DNA from: Manis javanica
Lineage: Eukaryota; Chordata; Mammalia; Pholidota; Manidae
Length of the DNA stretch: 64,000 nucleotides
Assembly: GCF_040802235.1 (NCBI RefSeq)
Contig: NC_133165.1
Span: 44,839,629-44,903,628 of the forward strand
Direction: 5' to 3'
Below, one piece after another: positions 63,113 to 64,000 of this stretch; within the stretch, counting starts at the first letter, position 1; every line of letters begins with the position of its first letter. Position numbers and translations under genes: made by a program. The notes under the pieces were generated by a model. The model ran no database searches, had not been told where the DNA came from, and worked only from the letters and a program-made list of their open reading frames with translations.

Positions 63113-64000
63113 TGGGATGGGTTAACACTCATAGTGTATGGTTGCAACTGCTGGTGATCCCCCAATATATTTGTTCTTCCAGAGTGAGACTGCTAAGCCT
63201 AGGTCTCTAGTTTCCCTAGAACTTTAATCTGGGCAAAAAGTTGCCCAGGGTAAAGATTGTATTTCTCAGCATCCCTTTCAGCTGGATGTGGCCATGTGAC
63301 TACATTCTGGTCAATAGGATTAGAGCAGAAATTACCTGTACAACTTCTACAATTTAGGGTTAAGGGCAAGCCATTCCCTTCACTTTTCTGTTTCACAAGG
63401 GCTAGGCTGTGGAGGTGATGGTGGACCATCTTGGACCAGGTGGATGAGGGCAGTACTCCAGGGATGCAACAGCAACAAGATAAAATAATTAATTTTTTTA
63501 TTATTCATGGGCCTGATGACTTCATGTAAAAGCCCACCATAATTTGGGCTTTTCTATAGGAGAGAAATAAACTTCTCTCTTGGTTAAGCCCTGGTTAGTT
63601 TGGGTTTCTGTTTCATGCAGTTGTACCCATACACAAACTAATACAGAATTTATTTTTATTGTCCATTATGTTGGGACTTCTTGGAAGGGTAGATATCCAT
63701 ACAATTAAGGTAAATTTGGGCTTTAGTTTCTCTTTCTTCCTTTTGAACAATCCCTTTGTAATGGTGCCGTTGTGGTCTTAGGATGTATGTGAGATTGACA
63801 TTTACTAGATACCATCTAGTTGATGCTAGAAAGTCTGGATGTTTTTCTACTTCACATGAGCAGCTCCCACTTAGTTGCTAAGAGTCAGCAAGAATCATGA
63901 AGGCTCACTAGACCTGGAGAGTAAATATCTCTGAATTAGACAGGAGTGGGGAGGTAGGGGGTGGGCAAACTGAGACCTCACAGTATCACCACAGTCATTT
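63113..64000. other. Intergenic end of window
   Basis: No gene is supported. The next gene expected from synteny with human is STX4, but no syntaxin-like exon is seen here. Confidence 0.5.

Overview
This is nuclear DNA from a placental mammal. It carries spliced genes, CpG-rich promoters, LINE-1s, SINE fragments and fossil LTRs. The gene order is PRSS8, KAT8, BCKDK, VKORC1, PRSS53, ZNF646, ZNF668, which is the order I know from human 16p11.2, read in the opposite direction. The young L1 3' end (near 19752) and a poly(A)-tailed retroposon (near 55369-56025) resemble repeats I associate with pangolins. I hold that species guess at low confidence and would otherwise say only Laurasiatheria.

Layout: the last exons of prostasin (PRSS8, +) open the window. 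KAT8 (-, 11 coding exons, 458 aa) fills 1.3-10.9 kb, and its CpG promoter lies at 10.5-11.0 kb. BCKDK (-, 11 coding exons, 412 aa) fills 13.4-17.6 kb. A gene-free stretch at 17.7-28.1 kb holds an old L1 end, a near full-length antisense L1, three solo LTRs and a Tigger fragment. VKORC1 (+, 3 exons, 163 aa) follows at 28.1-30.1 kb. PRSS53 (+) lies at 31.5-36.1 kb and looks broken. ZNF646 (-) lies at 36.9-45.0 kb; its long exon keeps a 1461-codon frame, but its 3' part is decayed. ZNF646 shares a head-to-head promoter region with ZNF668 (+, 619 aa). From 53.6 kb to the end I see only intergenic DNA, mostly LINE and LTR remains.

The genes do unrelated jobs: an epithelial serine protease, a histone acetyltransferase, a mitochondrial kinase, the vitamin K epoxide reductase, a polyserase-like protease and two C2H2 zinc-finger proteins. 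They share a block by conserved synteny, not as an operon.

Main points for a second look: (1) PRSS53 has a destroyed splice donor plus a frameshift and a stop in its second protease half; (2) the tail-to-tail neighbour ZNF646 has lost its C-terminal reading frame through several lesions; (3) an inverted copy of BCKDK exon 6 and intron 6 sits inside a KAT8 intron; (4) VKORC1 carries Ser at position 58, next to W59, where human and mouse have Arg; (5) a piece of a KAT8 exon is tandemly duplicated in the adjacent intron.
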